A program made the translations under genes and the position numbers. From a bacterium (GTDB lineage: Bacteria; Krumholzibacteriota; Krumholzibacteriia; LZORAL124-64-63): DNA of 64,000 nt. How positions within the stretch are numbered: position 1 is the first letter of the stretch; the number at the start of each line of letters is the position of its first letter. Location of the stretch: the NCBI GenBank assembly GCA_024231905.1, contig JAAEQC010000041.1, positions 85,757 to 149,756 on the forward strand, given 5' to 3'. The notes below the pieces were generated by a model that did no database searches, was not told where the DNA came from, and saw nothing but the letters and a program-made list of their open reading frames with translations. This document shows positions 34,880 through 43,671 of the stretch, in pieces.

Positions 34880-36103
34880 TCAGTTGTTCTTCGCCACCGC
34901 GCCGGTCTCGATATCCACCGCGTGCTTGATCAGCACGGTCATCACGAATAGGCCGAGCCCCCAGATCCCGGCGCTCACCACCACCTCATTGGCCGACGGC
35001 AGGTACTCCACGATCTCCCCCAGCGGCGTGGGAATGAAGCCGGGGAAGACGAGTCCCATGCCCTTCTCGATCCAGATGGCGACGATGAGCATGGCCAGCG
35101 GCAGGTTGCGCACCACCAGTCCGCGCTGTTCGAAACGCCGCGAGACCAGGGCCAGCAGGGCCAGGACGTTGAGGGAGATCGAGGTCCAGATCCAGGGCAC
35201 GAGGGCGTCGTGTCCATGGAGGCCGAAAAAGAGATAGCGGGCGCTGGCCACGTGGGCGCTGGCGGCATAGAACTCGGTGAAGATCTCGCTGATCAGCAGG
35301 AAGATGTTGATCAGCCCCGCGATCAACACCACTTGCCGCAGGAAAGTGATCAGCCGGTCGCCCATGGGGAAGCGGGTCCAGCCCCGGACGATCTCCAGCA
35401 CCAGGACGATGAACGCCGGGCCGGCACAGAAAGCGCTGGCGATGAAACGCGGCGCCAGGATGGCGGCGTTCCAGAAGGGTCGTCCGGCCAGTCCCGTGTA
35501 GAGGAAGGCGGTCACGGTGTGGATGCTGATGGCCCAGACGATGGAGATGTAGACGAAGGGCAGGTACAGCCACTTGGCGGGCTCCTCGCCGCGGTACCGC
35601 TTGTAGAGCAGATAACCGGGGACATGGAGGTTCAGCAGCAGGTAGCCGTTGAGCACGAGCACGTCCCAGGCCAGCATGGAGACCGGGAAGTTGAATTTGC
35701 CGAAGGGCGGGATCATATGCCACATGCGGTCCGGACGACCCAGGTCCGCCATGACGAAGAGTAGGCACATGAGGATGGCCCCGATGGCCACCATCTCCCC
35801 CAGCAGCACGCCGCCCTTGACCGCCTTGTCGTGGTACAGGTAGCCGGGTATGACCATCATGACCGCAGCGGCCGCGACTCCCACCAGGAAGGTGAAGTTG
35901 GCGATGTAGAGTCCCCAGGAAACCTGGTCGGTCATGCCCGTCACGCCGAGTCCGAGGACCGCCTGGCGATAGTAGGCTGCAGCGCCCGCCGCCATCAGGA
36001 GGACCAGGAAGGACAGCCAGGCGTAGTAGCGGGGGCCCCCCGTGAACATGCCGCGCACGGACTTGATCACGAAGCCGAAGTAGCTCACGTAGGTCGCGGC
36101 CAT
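34880..36103 (-). CDS. NrfD/PsrC-family membrane quinol-interacting protein
   Basis: A 407-residue integral membrane protein of the NrfD/PsrC family, with about ten hydrophobic segments (for example GLYIANFTFLVGVAAAAVMMVIPGYLY, WDVLVLNGYLLLNLHVPGYLLY and GMGLVFPGFIPTPLGEIVEYLP, the last typical of the family). Such proteins exchange electrons or protons with menaquinone and pair with a periplasmic 4Fe-4S protein and a cytochrome, as here. The operon order is tetraheme cytochrome, Fe-S protein, NrfD. Likely role: quinol oxidation (or reduction) coupled to the neighbouring periplasmic nitrate reductase or other terminal enzymes. Confidence 0.9.
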   Translation of the reverse strand: MAATYVSYFGFVIKSVRGMFTGGPRYYAWLSFLVLLMAAGAAAYYRQAVLGLGVTGMTDQVSWGLYIANFTFLVGVAAAAVMMVIPGYLYHDKAVKGGVLLGEMVAIGAILMCLLFVMADLGRPDRMWHMIPPFGKFNFPVSMLAWDVLVLNGYLLLNLHVPGYLLYKRYRGEEPAKWLYLPFVYISIVWAISIHTVTAFLYTGLAGRPFWNAAILAPRFIASAFCAGPAFIVLVLEIVRGWTRFPMGDRLITFLRQVVLIAGLINIFLLISEIFTEFYAASAHVASARYLFFGLHGHDALVPWIWTSISLNVLALLALVSRRFEQRGLVVRNLPLAMLIVAIWIEKGMGLVFPGFIPTPLGEIVEYLPSANEVVVSAGIWGLGLFVMTVLIKHAVDIETGAVAKNN

Positions 36104-36130
36104 GGGCCCTCCACCGCCGGGCTGGGCGGA

Positions 36131-37054
36131 TCAGTCGAAGAAATAGTAGAAGCTGGGATCGGTCCCCACTTCTTCCTTCAGGATGTAGATGCGCTTGTGG
36201 TCGATGATCCTGCGGATCACGCTGTCCTTGTCGAGCAGGTTGCCGAACTTGCGGCTACCGGTGGGACAGATGTCGTGGCAGGCCGGATTCAGACCTTTCC
36301 GGACCCGGTTGATACAGAAGGTGCACTTCTCCATGACGCCCTTGTACCGCGGCCGGTTGCCCAGGTAGTGGGTGTCGGGATTGATCTCGTCGGCCGGCAG
36401 ACGAGGCTCGATCCAGTTGAACTTGCGGGCCCAGTAGGGGCATGCGGCGGCGCAGTAGCGGCACCCGATGCACCAGTTGTAGTCAACGACGACGATACCG
36501 TCGGGCTCCTGCCAGGTCGCCTCCACGGGACAGGCCTTCACGCAGGGCGCGGCGTTGCAGTGGTGGCACTGCACGGGCATGTAGTACTTGTCCTCGGCCG
36601 GCACCTCGTGGTCGTAGTCGTGGACGGCCTTCTCCAGGTCGAGGGAGCCTTTCTCCATCTCGAGGACGCGGATGTACTCGACCTGGTCCCCCCGCTCCTC
36701 GCGACCCCGGTGCTGGTTGTTCTCCTGGACGCAGGCGTGGACGCAGCGGCGGCAGCCGATGCACTTGGAGAGATTGAGGGCGTAGGCGAACTTAACGCCC
36801 GGCGTGGGGCCGTCGGCCACGACGGTGAAGTCGTCGCGTTCGTACTTGTCGTTGTAGTCCTGTTCGAGCCGCTGCAGGGTGCGCCGTTTCTCGTCGTCGC
36901 TCATCTGATGGAAGTGCTTCTGGAGAAAGGCGTCGAGATCGAAAGCCTCGGCGTCGGCGGGCGCGGTGACTGCGCCGGCGGTGAGTGCCGTCAGGAGCTT
37001 CAGGAATCCGCGGCGCTTCACGTCGCCGGGCCGTATGCGGGATCCGCCGCTCAA
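36131..37054 (-). CDS. Tat-exported 4Fe-4S electron-transfer protein (NrfC/DsrO/PsrB-like)
   Basis: A 307-residue ferredoxin-like subunit. A Tat-type signal (KRRGFLKLLTALTAGAVTA) is followed by four 4Fe-4S motifs: CIGCRRCVHACVQEN, CHHCNAAPCVKACPVEA, CIGCRYCAAACPYWARKF and CTFCINRVRKGLNPACHDICPTG. Start TTG at 37054 overlaps the upstream stop (TTGA) and has GGAGGAGGAG just before it. An internal GTG at 37021 would still leave the twin-arginine-like segment. It links the tetraheme cytochrome and the NrfD membrane subunit. Confidence 0.9.
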   Translation of the reverse strand: MSGGSRIRPGDVKRRGFLKLLTALTAGAVTAPADAEAFDLDAFLQKHFHQMSDDEKRRTLQRLEQDYNDKYERDDFTVVADGPTPGVKFAYALNLSKCIGCRRCVHACVQENNQHRGREERGDQVEYIRVLEMEKGSLDLEKAVHDYDHEVPAEDKYYMPVQCHHCNAAPCVKACPVEATWQEPDGIVVVDYNWCIGCRYCAAACPYWARKFNWIEPRLPADEINPDTHYLGNRPRYKGVMEKCTFCINRVRKGLNPACHDICPTGSRKFGNLLDKDSVIRRIIDHKRIYILKEEVGTDPSFYYFFD

Positions 37055-37806
37055 TGCTCCTCCTCCGTGGCGTGGCCCGCCGTGTCGCCGGTCCGGCGCT
37101 CCCCGGGACCGTCGACCCGCGTGATGGGACCGGCCAGGGGCGTCAAGGAGGGGAAGGCCGGATCGTGGGGCGTGTGGCACTCCACACAGAGCTTGCGGAA
37201 CGATTCCCCACCGGCATCGCGCGCCAGATCCCAGTAGCCGGTGGTCGTGCCGTGGATGCCGCGTTCCCAGTCGCGCAGTTCCGGTCCGTGGCATTCCCCG
37301 CACAGGAGCTGGCTCTGGTTGAAGGTCAGGAGATCACCGTTGAGCTTGACCAGCTTGTCGCGGTCGTCCGTGTTGTGGCAGTCGAGACACCAGAGATTGC
37401 CGCCGCCGTGGACCAGGGTCCAGACCGAGTCCGCCGCGGTCAGGTCGTTCTCCTGCATGTAGTCCGTGATGGACAGTCGGACGCCGATCCGCTGCATGTT
37501 GTCACCGGCCAGATCGCCCGCCCCCGCGTCCAGCAGGTCGACCAGAGCCACTCGGCGGCCGAAGGGGACCAGCTGCGTGACGCCGTCGTCGTCGGTCCAT
37601 TCGAGAGGAATCTCGTGCTCTTCCTCGAGAATGCGCGGCGTGGGATTCGTTTCCTGATCCGCATGGCAGTCCATGCAGGGGAAGTAGCCGTGGATGTCGG
37701 TCAGGACCTCGACCCGGTCGGCGACGGCCTGCCCGGACGCCGCGCCGGCCCCGAGTACGCAAGTACCCAGGATCAGGATCGGACGGACGAAACGAGAGAA
37801 CGTCAA
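37051..37806 (-). CDS. Periplasmic tetraheme cytochrome c
   Basis: A 251-residue exported protein. A signal peptide (RFVRPILILGTCVLGAGAASG) is followed by four CxxCH motifs: CMDCH, CLDCH, CGECH and CVECH. Spacing is wide between the first and second heme (about 90 residues), unlike compact cytochrome c3. First gene of the cytochrome/Fe-S/NrfD operon, divergent from mobB. Probably the periplasmic electron carrier of that module. The C-terminus is Gly/Glu/His-rich (HATEEEH). Confidence 0.88.
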   Translation of the reverse strand: MTFSRFVRPILILGTCVLGAGAASGQAVADRVEVLTDIHGYFPCMDCHADQETNPTPRILEEEHEIPLEWTDDDGVTQLVPFGRRVALVDLLDAGAGDLAGDNMQRIGVRLSITDYMQENDLTAADSVWTLVHGGGNLWCLDCHNTDDRDKLVKLNGDLLTFNQSQLLCGECHGPELRDWERGIHGTTTGYWDLARDAGGESFRKLCVECHTPHDPAFPSLTPLAGPITRVDGPGERRTGDTAGHATEEEH

Positions 37807-37984
37807 CGGGTTCTGCTTTCTCCACGGGAGAGGCTGTCGGAAGCGTCTGCGCGATCATAAGCACTTGCGGTCATGCACTCAACTTAAATCAGATCTGTTT
37901 GTCGGGTTTTCGACCCCGAATTCATGTTACTATGCCGGCAACATCGTACGGATCGGGAATCGGGATTCCGAAGGAGCGCCGTTC

Positions 37985-38503
37985 ATGACATCCCAGGTTC
38001 CCGCGATCGCCGTCGTCGCCCGGTCGGGCACAGGCAAGACGACCCTGGTCGAAAAGGTGATCCGCGAGTTGCGGGCCCGGGGACGCCGCGTTGGCGCCAT
38101 CAAGCATGACGCCCATGACTTCGAGATCGACCGGCCCGGCAAGGACAGCGCACGCTTCACGGCCGCCGGCGCCGAAGTGACGGTCATCGCCTCGGACGCC
38201 AAGGTGGCCATGATCCGGATCACCGCCGACCCCGTAGAATTGGACAGAATGCTCTCCGAGTGGTTTCTTGGCATGGACGTGGTCATCGTCGAGGGCTACA
38301 AGACTTCGGACCTGCCGAAGCTCGAAGTCCACCGGCCCGAACTGGGTCGGCCACTGCTGACGCGGGGCGACGCTTACGACGACCACCTGCTGGCCGTAGC
38401 CAGCACGGGCCCGGTGGAGGTGGACGTTCCCGTCCTCGACGCGAACGACCCGGCCTGCGTGGCCGGTTTCCTGGAAAGGGAGGTGCTCGGCACCCACGAC
38501 TGA
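37985..38503 (+). CDS. mobB: Molybdopterin-guanine dinucleotide biosynthesis protein MobB
   Basis: A 172-residue P-loop GTP-binding protein (VVARSGTGKTTLVEKVI, residues ~8-24) that assists MobA in making the bis-MGD cofactor needed by NapA. KHDAHDFEIDRPGKDSARFTAAGA and VEGYK are family motifs. Start ATG at 37985 has AAGGAG upstream. The 178-base gap to the divergent cytochrome gene must hold both promoters, but I could not assign them confidently. Confidence 0.93.
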   Translation: MTSQVPAIAVVARSGTGKTTLVEKVIRELRARGRRVGAIKHDAHDFEIDRPGKDSARFTAAGAEVTVIASDAKVAMIRITADPVELDRMLSEWFLGMDVVIVEGYKTSDLPKLEVHRPELGRPLLTRGDAYDDHLLAVASTGPVEVDVPVLDANDPACVAGFLEREVLGTHD

Positions 38504-38637
38504 ACGAAATTCGAATACGAGGTTTTCCAGCCCGGCTGCCTAAACCGCTCGCGCACCCGCGCGGACCGGCATGGCGAAGGGCCGATACGGTCGATCTGGA
38601 AACGGTTCGATTCGCTCCCGTACATTGGAAGGAAACC

Positions 38638-39648
38638 ATGCTCCGCCCCGTCGCGTCACACGCTGCCGCTTTGCCGTCCCCACTCACCGACCCCCAGGGC
38701 CGCCGCCTCGAATACCTGCGCCTGGCCGTCACCGACCTGTGCAACCTGCGTTGCCGCTACTGCATGCCCGAGGAGGGCGTGCGGCGGGTTGACCATGCGG
38801 ATGTGCTGAGCTTCGAGGAGAGCCTGCGGCTGGCCGGCGTCTTCTGCGGCCTGGGCGTGCGCAAGATCCGCATCACCGGCGGCGAACCTCTGGTGCGGCG
38901 CGGCATCGTGGACTTCATGGCCGCCCTGTCGGCCCTGCCCACCAAGCCGGAGGTGCTGCTGACCACCAACGGCCTGCTGCTGGAGCAGCACCTGGACGAT
39001 CTGGTCGCCGCGGGACTGAAGCGCGTGAATCTCAGCCTCGACTCCCTGGATCCGGATAACTGGCGGCGCATCACCCGCCGCGACGGCTTCGACGCCGTGC
39101 GCCGTGTCGTGGACACCGTACTCGCACGCGGTCTGGGCCTGAAGATCAACGTGGTCGCCCTGCGCGGCATCAACGACCACGAACTGGGCGACTTCGTGCG
39201 CCTGACCCGCCAGTTGCCGGCCACCGTGCGCTTCATCGAAGCCATGCCCTTCAGCGGTTCCAGCGGCGAGTTCCACGCGCCGCTCGCGGGCGCCGAAATC
39301 CTGGACCGACTGCGCGCGGAGTTCGACCTGGAGACCGTCGCCGACACCCGCGGCGTCGACCGTCTCTTCCGGATCGACGGCCACGCGGGCCGGGTGGGCG
39401 TCATCGAGGGGCATACGCGGAGCTTCTGCAGCGCCTGCAACCGGCTGCGGGTGGACACCCGGGGCCGCCTGCGCACGTGCCTGTACGGGCAGCCGGTCCT
39501 GGACCTGCAGGAACTGGTCCGGAGCGGTCGCACCGACGAGGATCTGATCGCCGCCATCGGGGCGGCCGTGGCCCGGCGCCACGTGGACGGACACGCCGCT
39601 GCGCTGGGGACCGCCCCCGGCACGAGCATGGCGAGCATCGGAGGTTAG
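38638..39648 (+). CDS. moaA: GTP 3',8-cyclase MoaA
   Basis: A 336-residue radical SAM enzyme that starts molybdenum-cofactor synthesis from GTP. N-terminal cluster motif CNLRCRYCMP, followed by ITGGEPLVR, and the C-terminal second 4Fe-4S site CSACNRLRVDTRGRLRTCLYG. It ends in the Gly-Gly tail (SIGG) needed for activity. Start ATG at 38638 with GGAAGGAAACC upstream. The 134-base leader after mobB has no motif I can match to the Moco riboswitch. Confidence 0.97.
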   Translation: MLRPVASHAAALPSPLTDPQGRRLEYLRLAVTDLCNLRCRYCMPEEGVRRVDHADVLSFEESLRLAGVFCGLGVRKIRITGGEPLVRRGIVDFMAALSALPTKPEVLLTTNGLLLEQHLDDLVAAGLKRVNLSLDSLDPDNWRRITRRDGFDAVRRVVDTVLARGLGLKINVVALRGINDHELGDFVRLTRQLPATVRFIEAMPFSGSSGEFHAPLAGAEILDRLRAEFDLETVADTRGVDRLFRIDGHAGRVGVIEGHTRSFCSACNRLRVDTRGRLRTCLYGQPVLDLQELVRSGRTDEDLIAAIGAAVARRHVDGHAAALGTAPGTSMASIGG

Positions 39649-39649
39649 T

Positions 39650-40093
39650 ATGGGCCGGATCGAAGCCATCTGCGTCAGTCCCGCCAAGGGCACGGTGAAG
39701 ACCCGCGTGGAGTCGGCCGAATTGCGCACCGAGCACGGCATCGTCGGCGACGCCCACGCCGGATCCTGGCACCGGCAAGTCTCCCTGCTGCCGGCCGAGA
39801 GCATCGCCAAGGTGCGCGACCTCATGCCGGACTTGGCCGACGGCGCCTTCGCCGAGAATCTCGTCACTTCCGGGATCGCCCTGGGCCAGGTCACCGTGGG
39901 CGACCGGGTGCGCATCGGCGCCGAGGTGGAGCTCGAGATCACCCAGATCGGCAAGGAGTGCCACCAGGGCTGCGCCATCCGACAGATCACCGGCGACTGC
40001 ATCATGCCCCGCGAAGGCGTGTTCTGCCGCGTCCTCGCCGGCGGCCACGTGGACGTGGGCGCGGACGTGAACCTGGAGCGGGCGGAGGCCTGA
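39650..40093 (+). CDS. MOSC-domain protein
   Basis: A 147-residue stand-alone MOSC domain (EAICVSPAKGTVKTRVESAEL, GIVGDAHAGSWHRQVSLLP, GAFAENLVTSGI and the cysteine-containing KECHQGC). MOSC proteins act in sulfur or molybdopterin transfer, and its place inside the Moco operon fits. Starts 2 bases after moaA. Confidence 0.93.
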   Translation: MGRIEAICVSPAKGTVKTRVESAELRTEHGIVGDAHAGSWHRQVSLLPAESIAKVRDLMPDLADGAFAENLVTSGIALGQVTVGDRVRIGAEVELEITQIGKECHQGCAIRQITGDCIMPREGVFCRVLAGGHVDVGADVNLERAEA

Positions 40094-40097
40094 CCGC

Positions 40098-40724
40098 ATG
40101 GCGAACCGAAAGGGCATCGCCGCGGTGGTCCTGGCCGGCGGCCTCTCCACCCGCTGGGGCCGCGACAAGGCCCTGGTCCGGTGGGGCGAGCGCCGGCTGA
40201 TCGACCACGTTACCGACAGCCTGCCCGCCGAACGTTCCGAAACGGTCTTCGTCGTCCGCCCGGAACAGGCGTATCTGGATTGGCCCACCGGCCGCGTCGT
40301 CTACGACGATCCCACCTTGCCGGCCGGCCCCCTGCGCGGTCTGATCCGCGGCCTCGAGGCCTGCCAAGCCGACCTGGCGTGGGTCGTGGCCTGCGATCAA
40401 CCCCTGCTGAACACCGACCTGCTGCGCCACCTGGCCGAGGTCGACACCACCGATACGCTGGCCGTGATCCCTCACTGGGACGGCCGTCCACAGCCCCTGG
40501 TGGGCCTCTACCGGCAGGCGGCGGCGGCGGAACTGGCCGCCCGTCTCGCCGCCGGCGAACGCTCCCTCATCGACGCCCTGAAGAGTCTCGACACCCGCCC
40601 GGTGGACGAGGCCGAGTGCCGGCGTCACGACCCGGAAGGCGAGAGCTTCCTCAATCTCAACCGGCCCGACCAACTGGCGGCGCTCACCGAGCGGCTGGGC
40701 GGTCCGCCCCGGGAGAAACCATGA
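40098..40724 (+). CDS. mobA: Molybdenum cofactor guanylyltransferase MobA
   Basis: A 208-residue nucleotidyltransferase attaching GMP to molybdopterin. The N-terminal signature LAGGLSTRWGRDKALVRWG deviates from LAGGxSxRMGxDK only at one position (Trp for Met). ACDQPLL and LNLNRPDQL follow. The stop overlaps the moeA start (ATGA). Confidence 0.94.
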   Translation: MANRKGIAAVVLAGGLSTRWGRDKALVRWGERRLIDHVTDSLPAERSETVFVVRPEQAYLDWPTGRVVYDDPTLPAGPLRGLIRGLEACQADLAWVVACDQPLLNTDLLRHLAEVDTTDTLAVIPHWDGRPQPLVGLYRQAAAAELAARLAAGERSLIDALKSLDTRPVDEAECRRHDPEGESFLNLNRPDQLAALTERLGGPPREKP

Positions 40725-41971
40725 TGATCCCCGGCCCCCACGTAGGAATGGTGCCCTACGAGCAGGCCCTGGAGCTCGTCACGTCGAGCGTGAAGCCCCT
40801 GCGGCCGGAGACGGTCCCCCTGAACGGCGCACAAGGCCGCTACCTGGCCGTCCCGCTGAAGGCGCGCTACCCCATGCCGCGCTTCGACCAGTCGGCCATG
40901 GACGGGTATGCCGTCTTCCACGCAGACCTGGACGCGGTGGCGCCGGGCAAGCCGGTCACCCTGGAAGTGGTGGGCGAGATGCCCGCCGGCGGCGCCGGCC
41001 GTCCCAAGCTGCGGCGCGGCCGGACCGTCAAGGTGTTCACGGGCGGCCGCCTGCCCGCCGGCGCGGACACGGTGGTCATGAAGGAGTACGTGGACTTCGA
41101 GGACGATCGGGCCGGCTTCCTCCAGCAGCCGAAACACGGCGCCAACATCCGCCGCCTGGGCGAGGAACTGCAGCGGGGCGCGGAGATCCTGCCGGCCCGC
41201 ACGCGCATCACCCCGCCGGTGGTGGGCCTGCTGGCGTCCATGGACCGCACCGAGGTGCGCGTCCACGGACTGCCCACGGTGACGGTCATCACCATGGGCG
41301 ACGAACTGGTGGCCCCGGGCAAACCCCTGGGACCGGGCCAGATCCGCGACGCCAACGGTCCCGCTCTGCGGGCCGCCCTGCAGGCTCTCGGTATCAGAAA
41401 GATCCGGGTGCGCCGGGTGCGCGACAGCGTGAGCGTCCTGCAACGGACCCTGGCCGCAGCCATGGAATCGTCCGATCTGGTCATCACCGTGGGCGGGGCC
41501 TCGGTGGGCGACCACGATCACGTGGCGGCAGCCCGCTCCCTGCTGGGAGTCAAGGAACTGTACAGCCGCGTGGCCGTGAAGCCGGGCAAGCCCAACATCT
41601 TCGGCCTCGGCCCCGGCGGCGTGCCCATGTACGGGCTACCGGGAAATCCCGTGTCGGCCCTGGTGTCGTTCCACCAGTTCGTCAAACCGCTCATCGCCGT
41701 CATGATGGGCGCCATGCCCGGGGCGGGCCGCTCCGTGTCGACGTACCTGCCGGGCGCCGAGAAGAAGAAGTCCGGACGGACCTACTGGCTGCGCGGACGG
41801 TTGGTCCCCCGCGGTCCCGCCCTGGAGGCGGACCTGGCCGCGGCCCAGCAGTCCCACATGCTCACGGGACTCGCCGCGGCCGACATCCTGGCCGAACTGC
41901 CGGCCGACACCGATCACGTGGACGCCGGCGCCCTGGTGCGGGCCTGGCTCATCGATTGGGACAAGACCTAG
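40721..41971 (+). CDS. moeA: Molybdopterin molybdenumtransferase MoeA
   Basis: A 416-residue enzyme inserting molybdate into adenylylated molybdopterin. Motifs: RFDQSAMDGYAVFHAD (~60), FTGGRLPAGADTVVMKEY, GQIRDANGPAL, TVGGASVGDHDH and GLPGNPVSALVSFHQFV. Start ATG at 40721 overlaps mobA. Confidence 0.96.
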   Translation: MMIPGPHVGMVPYEQALELVTSSVKPLRPETVPLNGAQGRYLAVPLKARYPMPRFDQSAMDGYAVFHADLDAVAPGKPVTLEVVGEMPAGGAGRPKLRRGRTVKVFTGGRLPAGADTVVMKEYVDFEDDRAGFLQQPKHGANIRRLGEELQRGAEILPARTRITPPVVGLLASMDRTEVRVHGLPTVTVITMGDELVAPGKPLGPGQIRDANGPALRAALQALGIRKIRVRRVRDSVSVLQRTLAAAMESSDLVITVGGASVGDHDHVAAARSLLGVKELYSRVAVKPGKPNIFGLGPGGVPMYGLPGNPVSALVSFHQFVKPLIAVMMGAMPGAGRSVSTYLPGAEKKKSGRTYWLRGRLVPRGPALEADLAAAQQSHMLTGLAAADILAELPADTDHVDAGALVRAWLIDWDKT

Positions 41972-41981
41972 GGAGTGCGCG

Positions 41982-42461
41982 ATGCCCTTCAACCATTTCG
42001 ACGACGACGGCAAGGCCCACATGGTCGACGTGGGCCACAAGGAGATCACCCGGCGCGAAGCGACCGCCGCCGCGCGAGTCGTCCTGGGTCCGGAGCTGCT
42101 GGCGCGCGTTACGGACCACGAACTACGCAAGGGTGACGTGCTGGGCGTGGCCCGCCTGTCGGGCATCGCCGCCACCAAACGCACGCCGGACCTCATCCCC
42201 CTGTCCCATCCCCTGGCCCTGGTGCACGCGGCGGTGGAGTACGAAGTGGACGCCGAGGCCGGCGCCGTAACGGCGGTCTGCACCGTGGTCGCCTGCGACC
42301 GCACCGGAGTGGAGATGGAAGCCATGACCGGCGCCACCGTGGCCGCCCTGACTATCTACGACATGTGCAAGGGCGAGCACCGGGGCATCACCATCGGGCC
42401 GGTTAAACTGCGCGCCAAGAGCGGCGGGCGCAGCGGTACCTACATGGCCCCGGAGGACTAG
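41982..42461 (+). CDS. moaC: Cyclic pyranopterin monophosphate synthase MoaC
   Basis: A 159-residue MoaC acting after MoaA. Conserved HFDDDGKAHMVDVGHKEITRREATA, then IPLSHPLALVHAAVEYEVD and GVEMEAMTGATVAALTIYDMCK with the catalytic Lys/Asp region. Start ATG is 10 bases after moeA. Confidence 0.96.
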   Translation: MPFNHFDDDGKAHMVDVGHKEITRREATAAARVVLGPELLARVTDHELRKGDVLGVARLSGIAATKRTPDLIPLSHPLALVHAAVEYEVDAEAGAVTAVCTVVACDRTGVEMEAMTGATVAALTIYDMCKGEHRGITIGPVKLRAKSGGRSGTYMAPED

Positions 42462-42464
42462 ACC

Positions 42465-42977
42465 ATGGCCGACGCAGACGTACGGATCCGCGTGAAGATC
42501 CTGGTGCTGAGCGACCGCTGCTCCCGCGGCGAGCGCGAGGACGGCAGCGGTCCCGCCCTGGTAGCCTGGCTGGCCGAACGGGGCCTGGCCGCCGGCGACG
42601 TGGCGATCCTGCCCGACGACCGGGCCGCCATCGCCGGCTTCCTCCAGGACGCCTGCGACGGCGACGCCTGGAACCTGGTCATCACCTGCGGCGGCACGGG
42701 CGTCGCTCCCCGCGACGTCACGCCGGACGCCACCCGCGAGATCCTCGACTACGAGCTGCCCGGCTTCGGCGAGGCCATGCGGCGAGCGAGCATGGAGAAG
42801 TCGGCCCACGCCATCATCAGCCGGGCCCTGGCCGGGGTGCGGCACGCCACGCTGATCATCAACCTGCCCGGAAGTCCGCGCGCTGCGGTGGAGAACCTGG
42901 AGGCCGTATGGGCGGCGGTGCCCCATGCGGTGGCCAAGGTGCAGGGGGATCCGTCGGACTGCGCCACCGGGAGTTGA
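42465..42977 (+). CDS. mog: Molybdopterin adenylyltransferase MogA/MoaB family
   Basis: A 170-residue enzyme adenylylating molybdopterin before MoeA. LVLSDRCSRGEREDGSGPAL, TCGGTGVAPRDVTPDATR and LIINLPGSPRAAVENLEAV are family signatures. Last gene of the Moco operon. MoaD/MoaE are not in the window. Confidence 0.94.
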   Translation: MADADVRIRVKILVLSDRCSRGEREDGSGPALVAWLAERGLAAGDVAILPDDRAAIAGFLQDACDGDAWNLVITCGGTGVAPRDVTPDATREILDYELPGFGEAMRRASMEKSAHAIISRALAGVRHATLIINLPGSPRAAVENLEAVWAAVPHAVAKVQGDPSDCATGS

Positions 42978-42983
42978 TGCGGG

Positions 42984-43347
42984 CTACGGTGTTCCGCCCG
43001 CCCCTAACCTCTCTTCGAACCAATCGACGACACCCTCCAGCGCCCGCTCACCCGTGGCTGCGTCGTAGACACCCTCCTCGTCGGGCGGTGGCGTCCGTGC
43101 CCCAGAGGTCCCCGTCCTCGGCCACGCACTGGCGGGAGAAATCCGGCGAACGGAAGCCGCCGCTGTTGATGAACAGGACCGCCGCGCCGTTCTGGGACGC
43201 CGGTCGATAGACATCGAAGGTCAGGGCCAGGCCTGCCTTGTGGCCGTAGGTCACGTCCGGGTCGATGCGAAGTCCCTCCGGAACGGCGCCCAGGGCGCAG
43301 CCGGCGATGACAAAGGTGGTGACGACGACGGTAAGCCGAATTCCCAT
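42984..43347 (-). pseudogene. Decayed secreted alpha/beta-hydrolase
   Basis: The frame from ATG 43347 encodes a lipoprotein-like signal (VIAGC) and an N-terminal hydrolase segment (KAGLALTFDVYRPASQNGAAVLFINSGGF). It then loses homology. A different minus frame ending at 42984 gives a typical hydrolase C-terminus (YDAATGERALEGVVDWFEERL). The ~150-200 residues expected in between, including the catalytic Ser, are missing, so the gene has an internal deletion plus frameshift. The rest of the gap up to 43671 holds no gene I can support. Confidence 0.6.
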
Positions 43348-43671
43348 GACAGGCTGCTCGCCGGCTTCACAACCCCGGCGCTCGCCCCTCACGACACTTC
43401 CGACGAAGGCCCCCAGGGGCCTCTGGAACACCGACAACGCACCTCTAATCGATTATCAATACGCGGATTACGCGACGGCAACCCATCCGGTGCCGCAGCC
43501 CGGAATCGAACACTGGTTTGCAACGTCACCAACACCGTGATAGCGTTCCCTTCCCCTTGAAAGCCCGCTTGATGCGCTCGATGGTCAATGGTTGAGCGCT
43601 GCGTTTTGGATATACGGACCGTTATCGACAGATCCATCGCGATCGCCCTTATGACCGGAGGCGGTACCACC

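Noticed and set aside
38504..38637. Moco riboswitch upstream of moaA
   Set aside because: The leader is GC-rich with some self-complementarity, but I could not match the conserved Moco motif. A covariance-model search would decide.
43485..43560. tRNA-like stretch on the minus strand (GTTCGATTCC with a GCA triplet upstream)
   Set aside because: Only the T-loop-like bases fit. T, anticodon and acceptor stems do not pair and no D-arm is present.
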